Positions 11,767 to 22,410 of a DNA stretch of 64,000 nucleotides are shown in pieces. Every line of letters starts with the position of its first letter. Position 1 is the first letter of the stretch. The position numbers and the translations under genes are program-made. Under the pieces are notes generated by a model, which ran no database searches, was not told the origin of the DNA, and was given only the letters and a program-made list of their open reading frames with translations. Source of the stretch: Nitzschia sp. pyKryTriq1. Taxonomy: Eukaryota > Bacillariophyta > Bacillariophyceae > Bacillariales > Bacillariaceae. The stretch is taken from NCBI GenBank assembly GCA_956465555.1, contig OY101118.1:186001-250000 (forward strand), written 5' to 3'.

Positions 11767-12834
11767 ATGCCAGGGATCCAAAGGCCTTCAACACTAAAGC
11801 GAAAACCATTTCACAGGCAGCTTACTGTTTTCTCAAGCCCGCAATCTTTGGCGTCGGCACCAGGAGCTCCACTAATACCGGTACCGAATCGGACGACCTT
11901 TTGGATTCTACTACTACCAGTAGCATTCTTGGTCGGTACATCCCACGCTTGGATCGTTCCCTCGTCATCGAGGGTTCGGACGCCGACTCCTCTGGTGTCT
12001 AGGCCAATCCACGGGCCAGGGTCGCTTCTCGTTCCTGGTAATTTTCGGAACACGCAACGCTCGCACTATATTCCCCAATCCACAACGCCCGCTTCTTCCT
12101 TGCCTCCTTCGGCCGCGTCGTCTTTGAAAAGTCTCACTCGTCTCGAGGCGATACCGACAACGATAATCATGGCGGAGGAGCCCTCCTCGACATGGCTCGC
12201 AACTGCTTTAGGATACCTCGTCGGTCTTGGATCACTGATGTTGTATACTCCGATCGCCGTTCGCCTGTTTCGACAGAAATCGGCCGAAGGCACGACCATG
12301 ACCACCTGGATGATGAAATTATCCAGCTACACCTGCACCGACTTGTATTCTTTGTGGAAACAATATCCGATATCCACGTATATCGAAACGTTGATTATTA
12401 CATTGGAGGCGGCCATCATTTTGGTTCTAGTGGTCATCTATCAGCAACGCTTTCCTCGGGATCCTGCCCTGTGGATCTTCCTTTTGGTCTTTTCCACCCT
12501 GGCGGCCTATCTCTACTTCGAAGCTCCCCCCGAAGTATTGGCAATGGGTCAATTATCATCCACAGCTTTGAATTCGGGAGCTTTGGTCCCACAGTTTGTT
12601 TTGAACTTTCAAAAGCAAACCAAAGGAGACTATTCCCCAGTGACCGCAGCGTTGGCCGCCACCGGATGTGCCATTCGACTGTACACCATTCAACAGTTGG
12701 CAGACAATGATCCTATTCTTTTGTTCTCTTTTGGGACGGCATTGCTACTGAATACGTTATTGCTGTTGCAAATTATCTACTATGGAGTCATGGTGGAAGG
12801 CCTCTCGTTGGGGGCGGTCCTGAGCGCCGACTTG

Positions 12835-12867
<33 letters not shown>

Positions 12868-13101
12868 CACTATGAGCCCGTCACCAGCAAGACTTCCGCC
12901 GAAGAAGGAGATCCTCTACCCATAATGTCTCGATTTGCGGTAATGGCACCATCATTGGAAGTTAGTACTACGAGGAGTGCTGGATCTACTACTACTACCG
13001 ATGACGAGGACGAAGCGGATCAACAACAACTCGAACTAGGACAACGAGGATCTTCACCAGCATTGCCTTCTGCGGGTAATAGTGTTCGCCATCGATCATG
13101 A
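11767..13101 (+). CDS. MPDU1-like PQ-loop membrane protein
   Basis: Single-exon frame of 444 residues. The middle (about 135-350) matches the MPDU1/PQ-loop layout: a first motif with RLFRQKSAEG, helices such as TYIETLIITLEAAIILVLVV, a second PQ motif with VPQFVLNFQKQTKGDYS, and later RLYTIQQLADNDPILLFSFG. MPDU1 is an ER protein needed for use of dolichol-phosphate mannose and glucose in glycan synthesis; that role is inferred from family resemblance. A hydrophobic stretch around residues 44-61 ends in VGTSHAWIVPSSSR, which resembles a diatom signal/plastid presequence with W after the cleavage site. It lies unusually far from the first Met, so the true start may differ; an internal Met (MAEEPSSTW, near 12170) would give a compact MPDU1. 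A poly-Ser run and an acidic Gln-rich tail close the protein. Confidence 0.75.
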
Positions 13102-13807
13102 TATCAGTGGACAGGAAGAGTATCACTGACTCAAGTCGTCATGATGATGATTGTTAGACTACTACTGTAGGAAGAAGGACGATCCCCTCCCCCAGCACAA
13201 GGACTATTGGATCTACTCCTGTCATTCGTTGAAATGATACTGTTGGTTCCCCCATGTTGTACTACTATACTATTCGTCGATGAAACAAAAACTTCGTTGA
13301 AAAAGATGATGATGATGATGACGAGAGACGGATGTGTTGCATGATGTTTCATGTCTGGACCTACCTGAACTGCCTAGAAAATGCCGATTGATAAGCCCAC
13401 GCTACCACCCAGCGGCGGCTAGTACGTGGCCACAACAAGCCAGACTGCAGACATCATGAGGTACTGGTGACTGCTGTCAACGAAGGAATGCTACAAAATA
13501 CTATGTTGCGACGCTGGATAAGTTCAAGGAAATGGGATGCATGCTTTTGGTACGGTTCGAGTTCTGGTGGGGGTTGATGCGGACCTTCATTCCCTTCTCG
13601 TACTCTGCTGAAATATATGTACATTCGTCGTACTTTTGGCGCGATACAGGCCTACAAATAGTACGAATAACGCAATATTTTCTGGTAAAGATACAGGTGG
13701 TCTATGTGTTCTGATTTACATCTAATTTTGGCGCATATCACATATGATGTACTCGTACGTTGTAGAATGGTTCAAAATTTCTCTGCATTCCACGATGATG
13801 AATTCTG
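13102..13807. other. Intergenic DNA, no gene seen
   Basis: No supported gene. It contains short triplet runs (GATGATGATG near 13305) and lies 3' of both flanking genes. Confidence 0.45.
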
Positions 13808-14263
13808 TTAATCTCGAGCTGGATGCTGGTTGGACCGCGATCTCTTGCTCCTCGGAGGCATGGTGGATGAAAGTGCTCCTCGTCTTGTTGTTCTTCGTGG
13901 ACTGGTGGGCGTGAAGATGTCATCATCGTCGTCATCATCCAATAGTTGGAGGACGTCTTCAATGATGTCCAACGTGCTGGTGCAAGTCCGTTGGGGGAGC
14001 TTTGACGAGCAACCACGCAGCGAAACGTGAGGGAATAACAACACAGTCGACTTAACAGGAATATGATGTGTCATACGGGCCGCATCGACAAGAGTCATAA
14101 TATCCGACGCATCTGAAGAAATCCCTCTCCCTTCTTCTCCAATGCGTCGGGGACGCAGAGGGAATGTCGGTCTTGCTGGGCTTGCGCCGTCGGCTGTAGT
14201 AGACTGGTGCATGCGGTTTCCTCGACTGGACGTGGCAGCAACGCAGTGTTCTTGAAGAGGCAT
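13808..14263 (-). CDS. Hypothetical 151-residue protein
   Basis: An open frame from ATG at 14263 (MPLQEHCVAATSSRG) to a stop at 13808. No domain is recognised. The C-terminal third has a poly-Asp run (LLDDDDDDDIFTP) followed by a basic Arg/Lys/Ser tail (PPRSKRSRSNQHPARD). An upstream CAG|GTAAAC could be a 5' UTR splice donor. Coding potential is uncertain because of the low-complexity content; it may be a real small gene or chance. Confidence 0.3.
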   Translation of the reverse strand: MPLQEHCVAATSSRGNRMHQSTTADGASPARPTFPLRPRRIGEEGRGISSDASDIMTLVDAARMTHHIPVKSTVLLFPHVSLRGCSSKLPQRTCTSTLDIIEDVLQLLDDDDDDDIFTPTSPRRTTRRGALSSTMPPRSKRSRSNQHPARD

Positions 14264-15567
14264 TCTTGTGGTGGGAGGAGAAGAAGAAGGAGAAGTTTGT
14301 TGAGAGCTTTTTAGGATGATGTACCGGATGTGCTCGTTTTCGATTTTGTGAGGAAATAAAAGTTTACCTGTTACATTGTACAGCAGGTACCGGTACAAGT
14401 AACAAGGTTCGTTGTGCCGTAGAATGAAGAATGCGTTCAGAAACTACCCAAAGGAGACCTTGCGCGCCGCCGCCGAAACCATGCAACGCACGAGAAACAA
14501 CCAGAATTATTGTCCAAAAGTCTCACATATTTCGCGGAAGCACATACATTCACAGAAGTTCTCTTCCGTCCTCCACCGGGCAATCGAACGCATTCTACAA
14601 GGTGACGCGCTGAAGGTCAATTAACGCACTTTGAGTTTCGTCATCCTTCTCGCTTGATACCCATTTAAGTGGAATTCGTTTTGTCTTGGTTCGGGATAGA
14701 AGAACAGGCGATCGGTGGGGCGGGGGCTATGTTGTAGCTGGGTAACTAAAAGTGCTCGCAAGATCTATCTGTAGAACACCCTAGACGTTTTTTATTAAAA
14801 GACAGAGTTCTCATGTTCTGCTACCAGCACAAGCAAAGAACAATTTTTGGGAAGGACTATTTGTCATCATCGCTTCAATGTGTAGAATGATGATGACATA
14901 GCAGCTCTGTTCTTCACTACTCGTACCACATTAACGTGCTAAGTACTGAGGAAAAATTTGGCTCTCGGTCCTTTTCGAGAGATCGCGGCATGATTCTTCT
15001 TCCACTTCAGAACTTTACTTTACTTCAATTTCAAGAACACGGCATGGAGAACCTACATTATTAGCAGTTGCACCCGACTTTTTGCGACCTACATATGTAC
15101 CTGGAGTCTACCTGGTACCACATGGTACCATATGCGAGTACGGTACGTAGTCTGCAGGTTCATGGACAGAAGGCAGGCAATCCGAAAACAAGACTTGGGG
15201 TTTTACTTATGGGTGGTGCAAAATAACAGTACTTCTTGGTTCTTATTATACTTGGTCATGGTCAATTAAAAAATATCAATAGCTAGCAATATCAAGAACA
15301 AGAATGATAACATGCGAAGCGAACTCTGACGTACGTACGCATGAATGCACGCACCCGGGATGATAATATGATGGTTCGACTCGCGTTCCCCGCTCCTGTA
15401 CTTGTACAGTACCGGCGGTACTGTACCAGGCAGAGGTACATAAGTGCCGGCAATGTACAAGCATACCGGTAGACTAACTTCTTCCTCACTTGAGGAGTGA
15501 GTCTTGCTGAGTACGAAGAAACTATTACTCTACTACTACTACTAGTGGAGTACCCGTCTACTAGCTA
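14264..15567. other. Intergenic DNA, no gene seen
   Basis: About 1.3 kb without a supported gene. It holds several palindromic clusters (TACCTGGTACCACATGGTACC near 15110, partly shown as CCTGGTACCACATGGTACC; CCGGCGGTACTGTACC near 15410) and ends in CTACTACTACTAGTGG next to the rhomboid stop codon. Confidence 0.45.
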
Positions 15568-18261
15568 CTAGACCAATTCGCTTGTTGTTGTTGCCGAAGA
15601 ATGATCATAATGGACCGCTTCTTCCGTTCGGCTGCCCCCCTCCGGAGGGTGTTCTGTTGCTGGCGTTGAGGTTCTTCCTCGAAATTCGGCACCAAGAAGA
15701 CGACAAAGAGAACCAGCAATAACAACGACGACAAATTGTTGGATACCACTCCGACGCTGCTGCTGCTCCAGCCACTTCCCCAAGGGCTGCATTTGGCGGA
15801 CAAGAGGCCAAAGCAAAATCCCAAATGACCCACCCCTACTAGTAGTACTAGTACTAGCAGTACTAGTACTAGTAGTACTTGAAGAACAACAGGCCTCCGC
15901 CGCGTCGCCCACGATCACAAGAGCGTGGACCGTCAAAGAGATCGAAAGGAGAAACACCATATTCCGAGAGAGAAGTAGCAAGCTTGCCATCAACGAGTTG
16001 GCCCACAAGCTCCAAGTAGCAAGCCACGCGCCCAGTGTCAAGCCATCCGTCACCATCATCACCAACACTAAAAAAATGTAGCCTCGTCCCACTACGCCGA
16101 ATAATAATAATAGTTGTTCGTTTCGCTCTTGCTGTTGTTGCTGCTGCTGCTTCTGCTGCTTCTGCTCGTATTCTTCTTTGCAGGATTGCTGTTGTTGCTT
16201 TCGACCGATGTGTATTAACCCAAAAAGAATGACAATCAACAGTAACTCGGCAACCGTCCCACTGAAAAAACAATGTAGACCCAACTGTTGTAGCTGGAAA
16301 ATCCAATGGACGACCAAGATATTCCGAAGGAGAGTCAATTGTCTCAGTGTCGCTGGAAAGTCGTCACTCAATCGACGACTTTTTCCTCGTGCATTGCTAC
16401 TTCTACTACTACTGCTGCTGCTGCTGCTTCCAGTGATAATAGGAGTAGCAGTAGAAGTAGTAGTAGTCTCTCCAGAAGTAGGAAAAGGCGACGTTTGAAA
16501 GTAGTACCAGTGGTAGTGGTAGTAGCAGTGGTAGTAGTAGTACTTGCCGCCCATCCAAAGAACGGGAAACAAGATGCACGGTTGCATCCATTCCAGCGAC
16601 GGAAAGATTCTCCAGTGCCACAAAAAACCGACCACAATCCCAGCCAAGTGTCCTAAAAAGCTCACTCTTGGTAGAATGACTTGTAGGACGACAAGTTGTA
16701 CCAAAGGTGCCCAACTGACTCGAACAGCATTAGCATTACCATCACCACCACCCGGTAATAACAATTCGAATGTATCAAAACAAAGGTTCGGCAAGAAAAT
16801 CACAGGACAGCTTCGTTGACCATCATTCAAAAGAGTAGATACGACCATCCAAGCGAACAAAATACCCGAAAAGCCCACCATGGATGGAAAGGAAGGGGAT
16901 ATTATTGAAGTCGAGTCGGCGGTGGCAGTGGTTGTTGTTGTTGTTGTTGTCGATGATGATGATGATGATGATGATGACGAACAACAACCACAAAGGCGTC
17001 GAGTAGGAGGAGATCGTCGTAGTAGGTGAAAGAGCCCCAGTACGACAAGAGTCGTAATGGGTAAAAAGGAAATTGTCCACAGCAGCAATGGAAGACTTCC
17101 GTAGTATTCTTCCAGGCTGGGACCCAAGGCGGAGAGTGTCATCATGTTAAAGCCAATATGCCAAGCTTCGAAATGAGAGAGATGGCCAGTGATGGAGCGC
17201 CCAAAATCATGATAGACGTCTTGATTCAAAGAGACGACGACGACGACGTCGCGAGGACAAGGATCCATCATCGGCACGACGGCCACTCGTCCAATAGTAT
17301 TATTGCTGCTGTTGCTGTTGCTGTTGTTGTTCCACAACCACAAGAACATTCCCAAATTGATGGCTAGCAATATGCCAGTGGTCACTGGAATAAAGGGACG
17401 CGGTCGACCACGACGAGCATTGTGGTTGCCATTCTGCCTTTGATGGTCGTTCCGCCGAAATCCGTAGGCTGTTTGTGCCGAATCATCCTTCTTCTTCTTC
17501 TCGGAAGTTTCTTCTTTTTCTTCGAGGATAGGAGCAGGTGGGGCGAAATTAATAATACTACTACTACTACTACGACTCGCACTACTACTACTAGTAGCAA
17601 GTGGATTGGTCGTTGTTCTCGTGCCTGCTGTGTTTGTGTTTGCTGTGTTTGCTGTTGCTGTTGCTGTTGCTGTTGTCCTCTCTAATGTCGTGATCTTCTT
17701 TGCTTCGTCTGTAGTACTACTACTCTTCCAGCCAGTGCCATCCCATTCTATTAATATTCCAACGTCGTTTCTTGTTCCCAGCATTGGTGCTGCTTTCGTG
17801 TTAGAAGCGGTAGTAGTAGTAGTAGTGGTGGTAGTAGTAGTTCTTGATGTACTTGCAGATAGAAAATCCGAAAGTTCCAGCAGTGTTGGGACCTGATGCA
17901 TGATGGAAGAAGAAGCATAATAATAATACGTGTTCTTGCTGGACTTGGTGGTGGAGGAGGAGGAGGAGGAGAGCCCATGACAATATCGCTCCACGGCCAC
18001 GCCGCCGCTAGGATGAGGATGATTATGATGATGATAGCTCACTAAAACACATTGATTGGCGGTGAGCCAGTTCCAGTAATGTCCCCACGAGATTGCGGCG
18101 GGCAATATCCACACCACTAAAATGAAAACTACCAGCGGTTTTGCAAAAATGCCGAGCAATCGAACAATAAGACGCTGGATGATCTTGTTGCTGCTGCTGT
18201 TGCTGTTGCTGCGTGTACTACTACCACTACTTTGGAACCATGATACGGAGGGATTGGGCAT
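15568..18261 (-). CDS. Large rhomboid-type intramembrane serine protease
   Basis: Single-exon frame of 897 residues from ATG 18261 (MPNPSVSWFQSSG). Rhomboids cleave transmembrane substrates inside the membrane with a Ser-His dyad. All landmarks are visible: AWHIGFNMM (H...N, about 368), GFSGILFAW (the GxSG nucleophile, about 462) and FLGHLAGIVVGFLWHW (catalytic His, about 537). A hydrophobic segment (LVVFILVVWILPAAI, about 42-60) precedes a long Ser/Thr/Asn-rich linker. Further hydrophobic helices and Gln- and Ser-rich runs follow the catalytic core. The protein is much longer than a bacterial rhomboid because of homopolymer inserts, including poly-Ser/poly-Thr between the two halves of the core. 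The frame is open upstream to ATG 18453, but that part is translated GATAGA microsatellite, so 18261 is preferred. Subcellular site unknown. Confidence 0.82.
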   Translation of the reverse strand: MPNPSVSWFQSSGSSTRSNSNSSSNKIIQRLIVRLLGIFAKPLVVFILVVWILPAAISWGHYWNWLTANQCVLVSYHHHNHPHPSGGVAVERYCHGLSSSSSSTTKSSKNTYYYYASSSIMHQVPTLLELSDFLSASTSRTTTTTTTTTTTASNTKAAPMLGTRNDVGILIEWDGTGWKSSSTTDEAKKITTLERTTATATATANTANTNTAGTRTTTNPLATSSSSASRSSSSSIINFAPPAPILEEKEETSEKKKKDDSAQTAYGFRRNDHQRQNGNHNARRGRPRPFIPVTTGILLAINLGMFLWLWNNNSNSNSSNNTIGRVAVVPMMDPCPRDVVVVVSLNQDVYHDFGRSITGHLSHFEAWHIGFNMMTLSALGPSLEEYYGSLPLLLWTISFLPITTLVVLGLFHLLRRSPPTRRLCGCCSSSSSSSSSSTTTTTTTTATADSTSIISPSFPSMVGFSGILFAWMVVSTLLNDGQRSCPVIFLPNLCFDTFELLLPGGGDGNANAVRVSWAPLVQLVVLQVILPRVSFLGHLAGIVVGFLWHWRIFPSLEWMQPCILFPVLWMGGKYYYYHCYYHYHWYYFQTSPFPTSGETTTTSTATPIITGSSSSSSSSRSSNARGKSRRLSDDFPATLRQLTLLRNILVVHWIFQLQQLGLHCFFSGTVAELLLIVILFGLIHIGRKQQQQSCKEEYEQKQQKQQQQQQQERNEQLLLLFGVVGRGYIFLVLVMMVTDGLTLGAWLATWSLWANSLMASLLLLSRNMVFLLSISLTVHALVIVGDAAEACCSSSTTSTSTASTSTTSRGGSFGILLWPLVRQMQPLGKWLEQQQRRSGIQQFVVVVIAGSLCRLLGAEFRGRTSTPATEHPPEGGSRTEEAVHYDHSSATTTSELV

Positions 18262-18812
18262 AGGGTGTGTTGAATTTTCACAAGGAGAGATAGAGATAGA
18301 GATAGAGATACTGTAATAGAATAGAATGAAGAATGATGGTGTTGTGGATACCCATAAACTAAACTGCTGTAATAAATAATCTGCAAGTGCAGAAGACGAG
18401 TACAAGTACAGTGCTGCGGTTCGTACAGAATAATAGAACGGGTATAGTATCATACAATACCGGTAAGTATGATGGGAGGGGGGGGGATCTCAGATCTCAG
18501 CCGCGCTTCCCGCACCGCTATCCGGTAGTACTTGTGCCGGTATGTACAAGACTGGAGACTGTACTATGACTAGCACGACCCATACGAGTCAAATCAACGT
18601 CCGGGTCCGCGGGCGGGGTCGCGAAGGGCCAACGCGCAGAAGAAGAATGAATGAATCACCATCGAAGCAATCATCGGAAGATGACAGGGAGAAAGATTTA
18701 TTATTATTTCTTCTCGCTCGCTAGCTCCAAAGCCATGCATGGCTCGCACGCTCGCCAGAAATTTCGACCGATGCGCGATAATGCTCCTGCCTGCTACGAG
18801 TGAGTACCGGTA
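18262..18812. other. Promoter-side intergenic DNA with microsatellite
   Basis: Contains a GATAGA run (about 18285-18311), a G-rich tract (about 18473-18487) and ACCGGTAC words. No gene seen. It precedes the rhomboid gene on the minus strand. Confidence 0.45.
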
Positions 18813-19338
18813 CTACTGGGACCTTCGGGAATTCGCTAAAAATGGCGAACTCGTTCGACCTCCGACCGTGTCCTTTCTCCCCGAACCGACGACTCATTGG
18901 ACCTTTTCCTGACGTGTTTCGGGTCTTTACGGAGAACGGGTCAGCCGCGGTCCAACGCGTTCAACTTATTGATATAATGCGCGGTAAAAGAAGCGTTTTG
19001 GTATTGAATCAATTTTTCAACGTACCAGCGCATCGCTAAAAGTTCAACAAAGTTTAAACGCGGTTAACCGCGGTTGACCGCGGTTAACCGCGTTTAAACT
19101 TTGTTGAACTTTTAGCGATGCGCTGGTACGTTGAAAAATTGATACAATACCAAAACGCTTCTTTTACCGCGCATTATATCAATAAGTTGAACTCGTTCGA
19201 CCGCGGCTAACCCTTTCTCCGTAAAGAGCCGAAACACGTCAGGAAAAGGTCCAATGAGTCGTCGGTTCGGGGAGAAAGGACACGGTCGGAGGTCGAACGA
19301 GTTCGCCATTTTTAGCGAATTCCCGAAGGTCCCTGTAG
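18813..19338. mobile_element. Foldback element: ~520 bp near-perfect palindrome
   Basis: The sequence from GGGACCTTCGGGAATTCGC (18818) to its complement ending at 19333 is an inverted repeat with arms of about 258 bp and almost no loop. The centre, near 19075, is built of TTAACCGCGG/TTGACCGCGG words. Only a handful of mismatches separate the arms, clustered around 18930-18962 and 19190-19222. The inversion may extend a few bases outward to CTAC/GTAG. No clear target-site duplication can be assigned. It encodes no transposase: the open frames on each arm (about 80 codons) are mirror images and are explained by the palindrome. It is best read as a non-autonomous foldback/MITE-like element. Confidence 0.85.
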
Positions 19339-19862
19339 CTGGGGTGTCTCTACAGTACGGCATACCATCCTAATGAAATTTTTATAAGCGAGCGTACCGG
19401 TCGGCACATGCGAACCGAAATCGCTTTAAAAACTGCCATACTTACTACTCAACGGACAGCGAGGAACACCGAATGGCTTTAAAAACACAGAAATAAGAAT
19501 TGCTTCGTCATTTCTTCATAATAGGGAAATGTAAAGACATGAAGAAACACAATGCAGAATATTCGTATATTATTCCATGGAGTAAATCTAATGATAGCAA
19601 CACGCACAGTTAGTATACAGTTAAATTGATTTCGATTATTATTTCTTATCTTATTGCATCCGCCGCGCGCACTTTTCGGTACTGTACTGTACACGTACGT
19701 GCTTGTATGGTAGCGCAAAAGCATAAATGATGATCATCTTGCTTGGGCGCGTGCGTTGGGATACCGGTACCCGAACGCAACCAACCACGGCTCATCCTTC
19801 ATTCTCATTCATTTCCTTTTATCACCTATGGTAGCCTACATATTATATATACGGATTTCACC
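19339..19862. other. Intergenic DNA upstream of type I membrane protein gene
   Basis: No gene seen. AT-rich; presumed promoter and 5' UTR of the gene that begins at 19863. Confidence 0.45.
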
Positions 19863-22130
19863 ATGAAGTTCTTGACTACTTTCGTTTCGACGACGACTCC
19901 TCTTTGGCTGGCGGCTTCGTCCTGTTCCTCCTCCTCCTTCTCATCGGCGGAGCAGGCTGCTTTCCGCACCAAAAAAACCTTGTTTGGAAGTGATGTGAAA
20001 GAGCGTTACGATTCCGGTCAACCTTGGACCACCCTGGAAGATGGGACTGAGTTCCAACCCGCCGCTGCTGGAGGAGCAGGAGATCTGAGTCCCTTAGCCC
20101 AAGAGCATCTCCGTCGCTTGACCGGCGGCGGCAAGAATGACTTCCAGAACGACTCGCCATTTCACAAGTTATATGTTGACGGCGCCGAAACCTACTATGA
20201 CGAATATGCGCAAGCCTGGCGGTACGTTGCTTTGCTTTGCTTTGCTTTGCTTTTATTGTTGTTCACTACTACTCGTATACTGCTATGAACCACAATCAGA
20301 CTAACACCGCGTCACACCACCCCCACCCCCACCCTTTCAACATCCAACAAAAGTGCACTTGGCTGGTATATTGATTGTGATTACTGCGACGACGAGGATG
20401 GTGAATGCTGGTGGAATCAAGACGGCGACTACGCAGACAACAACAACAACGACAACAACAACAACGACGAAACCGAATATGACCGAGATGAGCAAAGAAA
20501 TTCGGGATGCAGACGATTCGTTCTCTGGGCAGCGGTACGTAAGAAGAGCATTATTATCCTCGCCTGTCTTGATACTTGCAGTATACTCGTACTGGACGAG
20601 ACTGTCATCATGCTGGGCATTCTCTAACATTTATTGTTGCTGCTGCTGCTTTCTTCTTCTTCTACTACTACTACTACTACTCCTATATTGCACCACTACT
20701 ATTATACTATAGTACGTGGACGAGAACTATTCGGGAAACGGCGCTGGGGAGTACAAGTATTACGATCGCAAGAGCAACCAATGGGATAGCTCGATCTGCA
20801 ACTACGAGAACAGCAAGCGCTGTGTCCCGATGGATTGCCACCTTCCAAACACCCACTTTACATTGTTGGGATTCTTCAAGGAACCCAATTACGATGAATG
20901 GCTGGAACAGCTCTTCAAACACCAAGGCGACTGTCTTTGGGACGACGACGAGTATCAACTGATGCAATCCGACCGTAATGCTTGGCCACAGGGATGTGTC
21001 TCCACCATCTTTACTACCAGCCACGGCAGTACGATCCATTACGCCATCAAGCCTCTGCTGGATGGTGAAATGGGTATTGGATTGTACACGGATGATGGAT
21101 GTATTGAAGAATATACTGGGGGGATCACTGCCGATGAAATCTTGCGTACCATGGTTTGTGGTGGATACGTACAAAGCGAAGGGCAGGGAGATGGAGACAA
21201 TATGATCACTGAATGGATGTGCGAAAGCAACAACACGGACTACCTGAGCTGGTATCAAAAGTATGTCAGTTATAATAGTGGCTACGGGGGCGATGCAGGT
21301 CACGATGCGCAGAATAATGTGTGGAGTTTGGACGACTATCTGAACGTCTGGAACGCAGCCTTTGATGTTTTCAAGGTAAGCCATTTACTACTACTCCTTG
21401 TCCTTGGATTCTTTTCCTTTGATGAATTTATCGAGCCTAACGACATTTTCACTACCTACTTATAAGCAATGTCAACCTTGTAAGACATATGACTTGACCC
21501 ATTGCGTCGCTGGGATTGGATACATCAAGAACTACACCGGTACTCGATACCGCAAATCAGACCACGAATTGGAAAATATGAACGACGACGCGTATATCCG
21601 AGAGTACCTCCAGAATGATACCTTCCATTGTCACGACGACGCCGGTGCTGATAACGTCAACCAGGTACGTGATGGCCATCGTTGTCTTTTGTTGGCTCCG
21701 CTCCTAGTAGTACGTGCTACTGTTTGTAGCTGGACGAGGGACGATATGACGATTGATTCGTTCAAGAATACTGATATGGCTGGCAACACTCCAAACAAAA
21801 ACTCACCCACCAACCTTCTTACATTTTCGACAGTGCATGAAATTCTCTCGCAAGACCAAAATGTTAACTGCCAGTTGGACTGATATTGAACAGGCGGCAG
21901 TGCAAGGAAGTATTGTCAACGTTCAGATTCGAACTATTGACAAACTTCACGGGGCGTACCGGCGAGGCGCTAGACAAAAGGCTGTGTGGGCTTCATGGGC
22001 GTTCTTGATTCTTGGCTCCATCCTTTTCGTCGGCAGTGCCTTGCGATACAGGGCCGTGAAAAAGGAGGTGGAGGAGCAACGATTGAATGAGCCACTCACG
22101 TCCAGGAACCCTACTTCTGTTATTTCCTAA
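19863..22130 (+). CDS. Cysteine-rich type I membrane protein, diatom-conserved
   Basis: Five exons: 19863-20221, 20354-20534, 20713-21375, 21467-21664 and 21834-22130, giving 565 residues with frame kept at every junction. The start MKFLTTFVSTTTPLWLAAS is a signal peptide. The luminal part is acidic and Cys-rich: YIDCDYCDDEDGECWW (exon 2), YVDENYSGNG and GFFKEPNYDEWLEQLFKHQG (exon 3), QCQPCKTYDLTHC (exon 4). Exon 5 carries one transmembrane helix (about WASWAFLILGSILFVGSAL) followed by a short basic cytosolic tail. I recognise the layout as a family recurrent in diatom genomes but without a characterised function, so none is assigned. A fragment of exon 1 recurs downstream near 22330. The start was chosen for the signal peptide; upstream in-frame codons are ignored. 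Confidence 0.8.
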
Positions 22131-22328
22131 AGAACCTGGATGGCGGCGAGGAAACTATGGGCTGGGACGACAACTCGAACTCTTGGTAAATGAACAAGCA
22201 AGAAGCCACCAAACCCTCTAGTAGTAGACGAATTAGTGTTTTGTCTTGGCTTCTCCTCTATTATGCTCATCCTCTAGGCCAAAAATACTGACACCGTACG
22301 ACTATTCGCCAATCTGCTGATGTAGTTT

Positions 22329-22410
22329 GAATTCTTACCTTGGACCCCGCTTGAAGATGGCACTGAATCTCAACCCGCCGTTGGAGGAGATCGTACAGTA
22401 GTCCCTTTCT
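22329..22410 (+). pseudogene. Fragment duplicating exon 1 of the upstream gene
   Basis: The stretch CTTGGACCCCGCTTGAAGAT and the following CAACCCGCCGTTGGAGGAGA closely match 20022-20080 in exon 1 of the membrane-protein gene (PWTTLEDGTEFQPA). It lacks start, downstream exons and an open frame. It appears to be the scrap of a local tandem duplication. Confidence 0.65.

Noticed and set aside
18800-19363. Two ~80-codon opposing genes with matching proteins
   Set aside because: They are mirror-image translations of the two arms of the palindrome and need not be coding.
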